From NCBI GenBank assembly GCA_016584305.1, contig JACEEZ010019024.1, positions 45,001 through 109,000 of the forward strand: DNA of 64,000 bases, in the 5' to 3' direction. Origin of the DNA: Chionoecetes opilio (Eukaryota > Arthropoda > Malacostraca > Decapoda > Majidae). Position 1 is the stretch's first letter. Every line of letters begins with the position of its first letter. Shown here piece after piece: positions 55,290 to 64,000 of this stretch. The notes beneath the pieces were generated by a model, which was not told the DNA's origin, searched no databases, and saw only the letters and a list, made by a program, of their open reading frames with translations. A program made the position numbers and the translations under genes.

Positions 55290-57200
55290 AGACGATGTCC
55301 GGGCCCCAGTCATCGCTGAAGCACGAGACCCAGCAGTTGAGTTTATGCCCGGTAAATAACAACGGACCCTATCTAGCGCTTCGGTCCCGGGGGAACGCTA
55401 ACTTTAGCTTTGACAGCGGATGCTTGCAGCCAGATCTGGGCACAAATATATTTAATGTATTTAAATACTAAATACTAATAATGGGAGAATGTATTTAATA
55501 CAAATATAAATACATTTTTCGAATGTTTTTAAATACTAAAAAAACTAAATACATCAATTTTATTTTAAAAAAAATTTGAAATACATTTTAAATACACAAA
55601 ATTTTAAAATGTCCCCAAAAAAAGGATTTCCTTTGATTTTTCGTTTTTTAGAAAAATTTTCCCTTCTCAGGGCCCAAAAAACTTTAAAAAAAAAGGAATT
55701 TTCCTGGTTCACTGGAACATGGTTCACTGTAACATTTCCTTGACAGTGGCAACCCTGGTTCACGTAACATTCCTTGGCCGGGCAAAAACCCCGGGTTTAC
55801 TGTAACAAATTTTTTTGGCCGTGGGAAACCCTGGTTCACGTCATCAGGATTGCAGATAGTGGGGGGGGTTTATGCCAAATTTAATGATAAAAAAAAATAT
55901 TTTTATTTTTATATTTTGGTATTTAAATACAATGTAATTGAAACTCATAAAAAATATTAAATACTGTATTTTAAAAACATGAAACCAATGTTTTTAAAAA
56001 ATTTTTAAATAACAAAGTATTTCAATAGAATTTAAATACAAAAGTATTAAATATGCCCAGCTCTGCTTGCAGCCTTTTTTGATTCAAAAAAAGGGGTTTG
56101 CTCAGTGCATGTGAGTCATCTGGGATCTTTTTTACTTAAAGGGATTCCTGCAAGGACTATTGGTTTAATGACTGGTCTGTATTCTGGGACTGAGAGTGCT
56201 GTGAAGTGTGGGGGAGGTGTATCCAGCTTCTTTCCTGTTAATACAGGAGTGAGGCAAGGGTGCATCCTTGCCCCATCACTTTTCAACACTGTTGGACTGG
56301 GTATTAGGCAGAGTTGTAGATCAAAGATATTGGGAGCATCCCTGACAACACCAAGATCACAAATGATCTTTTTTTTGCCGTTGATGCAGAAATCTTTGCT
56401 GAGTCGTGGGGGTCCTGGTGATGACTCTCGAGGCGCTGTACGGGGAAGCAAAAGCCTTTGGACTTGGTCTCCTGGATTAAGACAAAGATCCAGGTGTTTG
56501 GAGGCTTTCTAGATGAAACAGTACAGTCGGTCATGCGTGCGGCGAGGACATTGAGATCTTTGGGAAAATTTTACATACCTTTGGTAGCGCAGTCATAATG
56601 ACGGCGGGTCACGCCAAGAAGTCTTACGGCGGATTTGGCATATCCCATGGTGTTATGGACCGCTCAGAAGGAGTATTTGGCGTTTGGGGGTACCTGTGTA
56701 GCAGGACAAAATTCCGGATCTTTAAGTCGCTTGTGATCCCGTCTTACTCTATGGTTGTGAGACATGGACACTAAATAGCGACTTGAAGAGACGAATCGAT
56801 GCCTTTGGTAATAAGTGTCTTCGCGGAATCATGAGGTTTTCGCTGGGATGATTACGTGTCAAATCAGCGTTTTGCACCGGGAGACTGAATCGAGGCCTAT
56901 TACCTGCATAGTCGTCAGCGCCAACTTCGGCTATATGGGCATGTGGCACGTTACCCTGAACCGATCCTTTCCATCGGGTTGTATCTGTAAGAGACAATCC
57001 GTCGTGGAGGGGGCCCAAAAGGGAGCGCCCACAAGGCTGTGGCTGGGGCAAGTTGATGTCTCTTGTCGAGAGTTGCTTGGTATGGGAAAGGAGCCTGCAG
57101 GGGGACTGCGCCGTGGTGCCCCCCGGGAGTGGCATCGTAGGGTGGGCGAGGCGACGCGCCCCCCGGCGTATGCCCCAATGATTGATTGATTGATAAATAG
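55290..57200 (+). mobile_element. RTE-like LINE (LINE-R copy 2), split by a hAT-type MITE
   Basis: Same family as 51373-53835, opposite strand. RT text enters near 55345 (FMPGK then a GGACC-TAT-CTAGCGCTTCG stretch, matching the GKSTTDRILALR block) and runs to ATGCTTGCAGC at 55430. After the MITE it resumes (CTTGCAGCC...) with GIPARTIGLMTGLYSGTES and SSFFPVNTGVRQGCILAPSLF (56140-56290). It continues to the C-terminal EWHRRVGEATRPPAYAP near 57130-57175. It ends with a (TGAT)n tail at 57178-57196. Frame-broken and inactive. Confidence 0.85.
55431..56065. mobile_element. hAT-type MITE
   Basis: 635 bp with terminal inverted repeats CAGATCTGGGCA (left) and CAGAGCTGGGCA (right, read inward). Subterminal parts are rich in AAATAC/GTATTTAAATAC. 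It is flanked by a perfect 8-bp target duplication CTTGCAGC (55423-55430 and 56066-56073), as expected for hAT transposons. There is no coding capacity. Its middle (55706-55845) holds three imperfect ~50-bp units with GGTTCAC-GTAACATT and CCTTGGC. Confidence 0.88.
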
Positions 57201-57683
57201 TGGAAGCGAGAAATTGGGGCAATGTTCTGAGAGAAAACGAGGAGTGAGTTGGTACGTTAAGACGACAGAGGGGGAAAAAGCCGTAACTCCGTCGAACAAA
57301 ATTTCTTCATTTTTAAACAACTGCTAAAGCGTACCGTGTTTACAAAGGATTAAAAAGGAAACACATACAACAACAGACCAATAGGTCCTTACAGGGCTGT
57401 TTGATTTAACTACACTACACTAATAGATAATAAGAGAGAAAAGGATAGGAAAGTAGAAGGCTCCTCCCCACCAACCCATCCTCCAGCCGAAGCGGGGCCG
57501 GAATGAAGTGATACCATGAAAAATAGAAACGCTGCATGGAATTTGTGGGGGGAAAGTTGAAAGCTTTTAAATATGGCAAAATACCACTATTTTTGTGGGG
57601 GTGGGTTTTAGTGCTTGATAGTTAGGGTCATGTTATGTGGTTTTGTAAGGGTGGGAACACTGTGGGAGGTTAAAGGGTGGTTT
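57201..57683. other. Unassigned DNA, no gene seen
   Basis: No frame, tandem unit or element end recognised. Confidence 0.5.
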
Positions 57684-58230
57684 CGGCAGCCTTGCCTGGC
57701 GCTTTTTTTGGGAGGCAGCAATCAATCAGGCCCCAGCTCCGTTCAATCCAATGCGGGTTGTGTACTTTCCATGTAGGACGCCGTACATTATTAATGCCCT
57801 CTGCAGCGTGACCCCTGGTACCTTAAATCCCGATGGTGGTCACTAACTGTCAGGACACTGCTGATCCACAACCCCTCACAGGTCGAGAGTAGTAGTGGGT
57901 AACCGTTAACTCGGGGCTATCTGTGTGTGTCATGAGGTCTAAATGTAGTGTTGGGTAGGCTCAATGTGGGGAAAGGGCAAGGGGGGTGCGGCAGCCTTGC
58001 CCGGTGCTTTCTGGGAGGCAGCAGTCCCAAACAGGCCCCAGCTCCGTTCAATCACTGCGATAGTGAACTTTCCCAAATAGGACGCCGTACACTTTAATGC
58101 CCCCTGCAGCAGTTGGGCCCTGGTACATAAATCCGATGGTGGTCACTAACTGTCAGGGCCCTTACTGAACCACAAGCCGTCACAGGTCAAAAAGTTGTAG
58201 TAGTACCGTTAACTCGGGGCTGTGATGTTA
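57684..58230. repeat. 305-bp tandem repeat, two units
   Basis: CGGCAGCCTTGCC at 57684 recurs at 57989. The units share GGAGGCAGCA, CAGGCCCCAGCTCCGTTCAATC, ACGCCGTACA, GATGGTGGTCACTAACTGTCAGG and GTTAACTCGGGGCT, with indels. It ends where ERV-2 begins, and the second unit is probably cut by that junction. Confidence 0.85.
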
Positions 58231-58787
58231 TAGCCTTGCCCGCAGAATCGTTAGGTTCAAATGATAAAACTAACCACCACGTTAGGTTTAAACCTGGAAC
58301 ACCACCTGTGTATATTCCCACCCTATCGGTTCCCTCACAGTCGAAAACTAATGTGATGGGGCAAATTATCGACATGTGGATCAGGGTGTTATCCACAATT
58401 CCCGTTCACCATGGAACACGCCTTTTATTCCTCTTTCCTAAAATAAAACTGGCAATTAGACTTGTAATTGACTTCCGGCGAGTAAATGGTTTCACGGAGG
58501 ATCACAGGTATCCTTTATCTGTCCTAAAATACCTGTTGATGTCATTAGGGCAGGGTAACACAAGTTCAGTAAACCTTGATTTGGATTAGTGGCTACTGGC
58601 AGGTGCCCATGGCTCTTGCATCAAGACGGCCCTTAATTTCCTTTAGCACTCCTAGCGAATCACTACGAGTGGCTCAGAATGCCATTGGTTTAAAGTAAGC
58701 CCCTATTACTTTTCAAGGATGATTAATGATATATATTTTCCCATATGCTAGGCAAATAGTATATATATATCCTTTCCCTTTGGGAAA

Positions 58788-58969
58788 CCGTTAGGGTGGC
58801 TCGGTTGGTAGAGTCGTGAGTTTGCGTGGTAGAGTCCCTGCATTCGGTCAGCGGTTCGAGCCCACCAAGTTCGTCCTGGCGTGGTGGCGCTTTGTATAGT
58901 CAATAACCTTGTATTTGGTACTTGCAAAGTGTCTAGATAGGATCAAAGTATCTTATCTTATCTTACTTT
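58788..58969 (+). mobile_element. tRNA-derived SINE, type 3, in ERV-2 RT
   Basis: Head with A box TGGCTCGGTTGGTAGAGT (58797-58814) and B box GGTTCGAGCCC (58853-58863), spaced as in tRNAs. A short body and a (TTATC)n tail (58950-58966) follow. It interrupts the RT catalytic YLDD region. Not a functional tRNA: no complete acceptor stem. Confidence 0.82.
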
Positions 58970-59454
58970 GAGATATTAAAATGTATAGTAAAGACTCGGT
59001 GTCTAATTTTGGGGCTAATTTAGAAGCAATACCCCTGAAGTTGAAAGATGCTGGACTCAAGGCTAAACTGACTAAATGTAAATTCCTTAAGTCTAAGATC
59101 ACCTTTTCAGGCCATATGGTAGATGGTGATGGACTTCATAGCATGTCAGAAAAACATAACTCCAATTATAAGTTACCCGCGGCCACAGAATGTAGACAAC
59201 GTCCGTTCTTTCATTGGGTTGTGTGGTTACTATAGATCTTTTATATCCAATTTTGCAGCTGTTGCATCGCCCTTTAAAACAAACCTATTAAAGAAGGACT
59301 TTGGCGCTTTAATTGGAAACGCTGTAGTACATAAAAAGAGTTTTCAAGATCTAAAAGTCACTTTACCACTGCCCCTGTCTTGGCATTCCCAGACTATAAG
59401 GTTATTTTGTTTTTTACACGGATACCTCTGTATTAGGGCTGGGTGGCTGTAAAA

Positions 59455-60073
59455 CCCCTTCCCCTGCGGATATCAAATTCATAGGCCCATCCCCCTGTGC
59501 GGCAGGTTTAATTAAAATATAAAATAATTATGATCATATTTTAAAGTGCCAAATGAATAGGATGTTATTCCATACCAGAAAATTATGTTTCGTCTTGGTG
59601 GAGGCTACCAGCTAAGTGAAGATTACGTCAAAGTGCAGCAACAGGGCCGTGACCGTGCTGCCAGACGCACAATGAAACTACTTACTACTCAACATAATAC
59701 AGCTTATTTTGGTACATAAATGCTTCATTCATGCATTCATTCATTCATTCAAAACTTCTGTTTATATCCATCAAGAAAATATTGAATATCTTGACTATTT
59801 AGCCTCGCCATTGAAGTAGAGGGCGCGGCAGCGTCAACACGTCGTACTGTACCGCTTGACCTTATTAGTCACACTAAACTCACTCAAGCAGAAAAAGAGG
59901 TTCTATTATATCGTAACACTTGACACTGTTGCCATACAAGCCTATCACAACGAAAAATTTACCCATAATATCATTGAGCGCGCAGTTTAAATACAGAAAC
60001 CATATATGTACCAGCCGCAGTGAACCCTTAAAATACCTTTAGAGACCGTATTTGTACAGCCGCAGTGAAGGGG
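59455..60073. mobile_element. piggyBac-type MITE in ERV-2 RNase H
   Basis: 619 bp with inverted ends CCCCTTCCCCTGCGG (left) and CCCCTTCACTGCGGC (right, read inward). The right flank is TTAA (60074-60077). The left flank is AAAA, a degenerated TTAA. The empty site in ERV-1 (GCGGTTTTAATG) contains the expected TTAA. The right subterminal region repeats GTACAGCCGCAGTGAA twice, and a short (ATTC)n lies at 59725-59750. Non-coding. Confidence 0.72.
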
Positions 60074-61779
60074 TTAATGGAGACAGAGCATGCAAAAAAT
60101 CGCGCTATTGCGTTCGCGAGTAGAACTTTACTTCCTGTAGAGTCTAATTACTCAGGTACTCACCTAGAATACACTCACAGTTTTCTGGGCTCTAAAACAT
60201 AAGATATTTTATCCTAGGCTATGATATAATCGTATATAAGATCACGCAGCTGTTACTAAGCTATTTAAAAGGAAAAACCTCTCGGGAAGACCCGCGCGTT
60301 GGTTCTTGACAATACAGGAATTCAATCCAACATTTAAGCACTTGCCAGGTCGAGCCAATGTAGTGGCTGATGCACTTTCTAGGCATGTACATATTGGACT
60401 AGTGACGGAAAAGTCCCCTGTAGTTGGTTTCCCCATAACATAAACGTATGGAGTAAAATTATATATGCTCTGAAATCGGGTGATCAGTCAACTTACCTAA
60501 ACTTCCCATTCCTTTTCACAATTTTTCTGATCACCAGATCAGGTCCTTTGTAGATTTTGGACAAATATAGGACCCCGGTGAGCCAATTTGTGATAACTAA
60601 AGTAATTTGTACCTGTGGTACTGCAACTAGTTCATGATGCTGTAATACCCGGTCATCCAGGAAAAGAGCGTCTCTTTCTGAAGCCTCCAATAGTTATTTT
60701 TGGTTAGATTATGGTATAAATTACGGTTAGATATTGACGCATTGTGGCCAAGTGCGTAAACTGTGCTGCACATAAGGGTACAGTGCAAAGCCAGCACCAA
60801 TTTGGAATATCCACCTCCTTTGGGTACCTGGGACATTGTTGCTATTGATCTATTACAGCTTCTATCTAGCCGTCAAGGCTCTAGGTACCTGTTAGTATGT
60901 GTAGATCACTTATCAAGGTACGTTGTTTTACCCCCTGTGAAAGATAAAACTGCCAAAGTGATTACGCACGCTCTGATCGCCATGCAATTTTTTGTCCATA
61001 CTCAACTCTCCAAGTTTTAATGAGACAATGGCGCGGAATTTAAAAAATATGCTTCTAAATTAAATATGTGTGCAGTTCAACAGCAAACAAACATTCACGG
61101 AAATATATTACCCTGCACAGTAACGGTTTAGTTGAGCGCGCGAACAGGAGAGTTTGGAAGCTTGCCCCAGTTGTTGGTGGCTTGCTTGATAGTTGGGAAA
61201 ATTGGTTACCCTAAATTGCTGCGAGCGTAAATACCAATATTGTGAGTCGCCCGGTCAAAACTCCTTATTTTATTATATTTGGTGTGGAGAAAAGACTCAC
61301 GTATGAATTGCTTAGTAGCCCTCGAAAACCTGTGTACAATGTTGATGATTATGCTAAATGTCAACTTAAGGTTTTCTCAGACTTATATTCCAGTGTCAGA
61401 GATAAATGATAGGCTTCTAAGACTGCTAGTGCTCACACAACACCGGCACTCTTCTCCCGTTCAAATCCGAGTTGATGACTCTGTAATGAGTCGAGTCCCG
61501 GAGAGGAACTCTAAATTATCTCCTAAATGTGTGGGTCCGCGCCCTGGTAATTACGTAGCTCCATGGAAATAAGTTTGATAATTGGGTCCGTGGTTAAATA
61601 CATTAGAAGTGATTCACAGTGATCGACTTGAACGGACCAATGCCAAGCCGATTTATGCTGGTAGAAACTGCAAAACTTAGCGATGCTACGCGGCTTGACA
61701 CTAATAAATCTAATTATCCTGCTGACCAAACTCATGCTTATGATTTACGCCCTCGTAAATGATAGCTTTCATGTTACAG

Positions 61780-62835
61780 AAATGTCTGTCCACTTCCATT
61801 TCTTCATCCTGCATCCTTCTATTTTGGCTCTGGACCCTGCTCAAGCCAGGAGCCCTAACCGCCCCCTTGGGAAGGTTACTTTGGTGGAGGATGTTTTGTG
61901 GGTGCATTACACCTATGCTACTTTGGTGGAAGTCCCGGGTTAGACTGAGGGAGGTAACGGGGCAACTGAATGAAGCCCTCTTGCAGCTGGATACCTACAT
62001 TCCGGGAAAGTACCCTAGAGACTTTCTTATCCTATAACTGCTACAGTGCAATACCTGAATGACATTGTCAACCTGGCCTTAGAAAACTATGACGGGTTAA
62101 AAAACTATCCGCACAAAGTTTATCCGCATTCATTAACGGTATTGGACCGCTCTCGCGCATGCTTTTTGGTACAGCTATGAATGAGGATATGAAAGAACTT
62201 AGGGAGCGATAGAATCAACTAACCTCTTTGGCTTCCTCTAATAACAAAACTCATCCATTCTAATTGCATAAATATGCCAGACTTGAAAGTCAGGTAGTAG
62301 ATCTTGCCTCTTTTACTAACTCCTTGAGGAAGACCTTCAATGATATACAAACCGAGCATAGCTTTTATTAAAGCTTTTACTGTGTTAGAGCACGCACTCC
62401 CTGGACTAATACGGTTAATTATCATGTAAGAACTACCAAACAGATACTAACAAATACGGTTGACGCAGCGCGTGGAAGGGTCACTTTTTCACTCCTTCCT
62501 GTTAAGGATTTTATGCATGCCTTGAACTTTGGAAAGGAGAATTACAAATTGAAACATTTGTTGATTTAAGTGGTATCAACACTATTATATACCCTCTCCG
62601 AATCAGTGTTAAACGTCAGATCCCGTTGTTATACATGTTCCTTTTCAATCCGAACATGTATTTGGAAGTTCACAGAATTGAACCGTTCCTATTTAGTGAC
62701 AGACTCTATTATGATACTGAATCAACCAAGTACTGTGGTGTTAATTGATATTTAGTATACCCAGTATGCAATGGACGCATATCTGATTTGGATAGGTGCC
62801 GTACAGAATATTGGCGTACATCACACACACTTTTT
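61780..62835 (+). pseudogene. env: ERV-2 env remnant
   Basis: Homologous to the first two thirds of ERV-1 Env. The start region is at 61790-61860, SRVRLREVTGQLNEALLQLDTYIPG is at 61935-62010, and the fusion-peptide-like SLSRMLFGTAMNEDMKEL stretch is near 62140-62200. Then come RGRVTFSLLPVKDFMHALNFG (~62470-62530) and DLDRCRTEYW (~62790). The furin-site area is altered and frame-shifted. Ends at the LINE-A junction, so the membrane anchor is lost. Inactive. Confidence 0.8.
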
Positions 62836-62869
62836 CTAATCTAATCCTAAAGCCCGTCAACCTTGGTTT

Positions 62870-63530
62870 AACTGCATGTGTTCATGCTGTCCAAGATAGA
62901 GAGGCGGCTCACGACGTTAACGTAACCATCCATCTCCTGAAACTCATGCCTATATAGTTCTGCCCGTAATCATGCCAAATCTTTTCTTCAACTTCACCAA
63001 AAAACTCCTTCATTATAGAAAATGTCAAAATCTTTCTGCATCAAAACTCCTCTCGTGACTTCTGGTATCTAGCTAATAACATTTCTAACAATTTATCTTC
63101 TACATCTTCCCTCCTATGCTTCACCGAGATGGCTCCACAGCTGTCTCATCTATTTATAAAGCTGAACTCATTGCTCAAACCTTTGCTGAAAATTCCACTC
63201 TGGTTGATGAAGGGTTTGTTCCTCCTTCTCCTTTGATTATATTAAGCCTGTTATTAAGATCCTTCGTAATTATGTTTTATTTGCCTTAATGGCATGGATC
63301 CTCGGAAGGATTACGGTCCTGACGGAGTCCCTCCTATTGTTTTCAAAACCTGGCTTATGTGCTTACACCCTGTCTGGTCAGACTTTTCCGTTTTGTCTAT
63401 CTACTTCCACCTTCCTGGCCCAACCCCTTCTTTATTATCTAAATGTTTCTTTACAGGGACTGGCAACTAGGCGGGTTTTTCGTTAAAATTGGGTTGTCCC
63501 TCGGCCCGTCTTGTGTTTTTAAAAAGAAGA
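62870..63530 (+). mobile_element. LINE-A copy with large internal deletion
   Basis: Starts in the linker upstream of RT (HAVQDREAAH...), runs through SRDFWYLANNIS-like text and the RT N-terminal palm to about 63425. It then jumps near 63455 directly to the 3' UTR hallmark GGGACTGGCAACTAGGCGGG and an A-rich end (~63520-63540). About 1.4 kb is missing. It adjoins the truncated ERV-2 env. Confidence 0.82.
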
Positions 63531-64000
63531 AAAAAAGAAAATTCGGTAGTGGTGAAGTCTCATTCCCGCTCTGGTATAAAAAATTGAATCGGACTCCCAA
63601 AAAGTTTATGCGGCAGAAACGGTCAAACCACATAAAAAAGGGAATTTTGATAAATGCACTCTAAAAAGAAAATCTGAAAAAAATTCCCCTAATCAACCCA
63701 ACTGGGGACGAAACAGATTTTGGGGAAAAAGAGTTCTAGCGTGAGTATTAAAGGGGTAGATCGATAGGGTTTAATTTTAATGCCCCAATTAAAAAAAAAA
63801 CTTGTTTTTCCGAGGAACGGATGGGGGGCCCTTGGGTATTCACAACAAGGAATATAAGTTTAATTGAGCAAAATGTAAAATTGACTTGGGCCCTGCTTTA
63901 AACTTTTAAAAAAAGTGTGAGGGGGCAACAAGCGCTATATTATTTAAAAAAATCCAGAAACGAACTAACGATGATTGCAGATCCCTTTGTTTCCAGAAAA
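63531..64000. other. Unassigned DNA, low-quality appearance
   Basis: Many short homopolymers and no supported frame or repeat boundary. Nothing recognised. Confidence 0.5.

Larger units (their letters stand above)
58231..61640 (+). pseudogene. pol: ERV-2 pol remnant (RT, RNase H, integrase)
   Basis: Pieces: linker and RT palm start at 58240-58760 (RFKPGTPPVYIP, LVIDFRRVNGFTEDHRYPL); RT continues at 58970-59452 (KLKDAGLKAKLTKCKFLKSK, SFIGLCGYYRSFI). RNase H is at 60074-60400 (AIAFASRT, GRANVVADALSRH). Integrase is at 60740-61580 (WDIVAIDLLQLL, YLLVCVDHLSRYVV, DNGAEFK). The YxDD motif is destroyed by the SINE. The integrase DNG motif keeps Asp, unlike ERV-1. Where ERV-1 has stops at 9558 and 9639, ERV-2 has sense codons (Lys at the first), which argues that those ERV-1 stops are damage. 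Full of frame breaks. Confidence 0.85.
58231..62835 (+). mobile_element. ERV-2: decayed errantivirus-like element, no LTR found
   Basis: Homologous to ERV-1 from the protease/RT linker to mid-env, in the same order. LTRs, gag and protease are missing. It is interrupted by a SINE (58788-58969) and a piggyBac-type MITE (59455-60073). It is ended by a LINE-A insertion or junction at ~62870. Divergence from ERV-1 is much greater than between the ERV-1 LTRs, so it is an older insertion of a related lineage. Confidence 0.88.

Noticed and set aside
58788..58870. Possible tRNA gene
   Set aside because: A and B boxes are present but the acceptor stem is not, and it sits inside ERV-2 with a SINE-like (TTATC)n tail.

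Overview
The window looks like transposon-rich, gene-poor DNA from an arthropod, most likely a decapod crustacean. This rests on my recognition of the LINE, errantivirus and DUF-like protein families, not on a search. I see no host protein gene, rRNA, real tRNA, CRISPR array or prokaryotic signal. Almost everything I can explain is a mobile element, an element nested in another element, or a simple or minisatellite repeat. Homopolymer runs and one-base frame breaks are frequent, worst at about 42.8-49 kb, 54-56 kb and 63.5-64 kb. Some frameshifts called here may therefore be assembly errors.

Layout. 1-5.5 kb: LINE-A 3' fragments and a long (TA)n tract in otherwise unassigned DNA. 5.55-14.7 kb: a full-length errantivirus-like (Gypsy/Env) retrotransposon, ERV-1. 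It has two LTRs, a 4-bp target duplication, open gag, broken pol and an open env with a furin site and membrane anchor. 15.2-16.4 kb: two minisatellites. 16.6-18.3 kb: an I-like LINE with RNase H. 18.3-20.3 kb: a LINE-A copy. 21.4-23.8 kb: a candidate DNA transposon with inverted repeats, carrying a broken gene of an uncharacterised arthropod family. 24.7-29.1 kb: a LINE-A copy with a twin-priming inversion, itself split by a 2.6-kb long-inverted-repeat element with a (CAC)n core. 29.6-30.3 kb: a small Helitron. 31.1-39.5 kb: a LINE-B copy interrupted by a BEL/Pao element (31.3-36.3 kb, with an SGNH-hydrolase-like segment), a SINE and a second Helitron. 39.5-40 kb: a SINE between (CA)n tracts. 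40-42.9 kb: a second LINE-B copy.

43.9-51.0 kb: a large imperfect palindrome with a GC-rich core and, in its right half, a terminal-exon-like ORF with a CXC cysteine cluster. 51.4-53.8 kb: an RTE-like LINE on the minus strand. 53.85-54.7 kb: another LINE RT fragment. 55.3-57.2 kb: a second RTE-like LINE, split by a hAT-type MITE with a perfect 8-bp duplication. 57.7-58.2 kb: a 305-bp tandem repeat. 58.2-62.8 kb: a second, decayed errantivirus (ERV-2) split by a tRNA-derived SINE and a piggyBac-type MITE. 62.9-63.5 kb: an internally deleted LINE-A copy. The elements do not form a pathway. Their interest lies in nesting order, precise boundaries and a few unusual protein cargoes.
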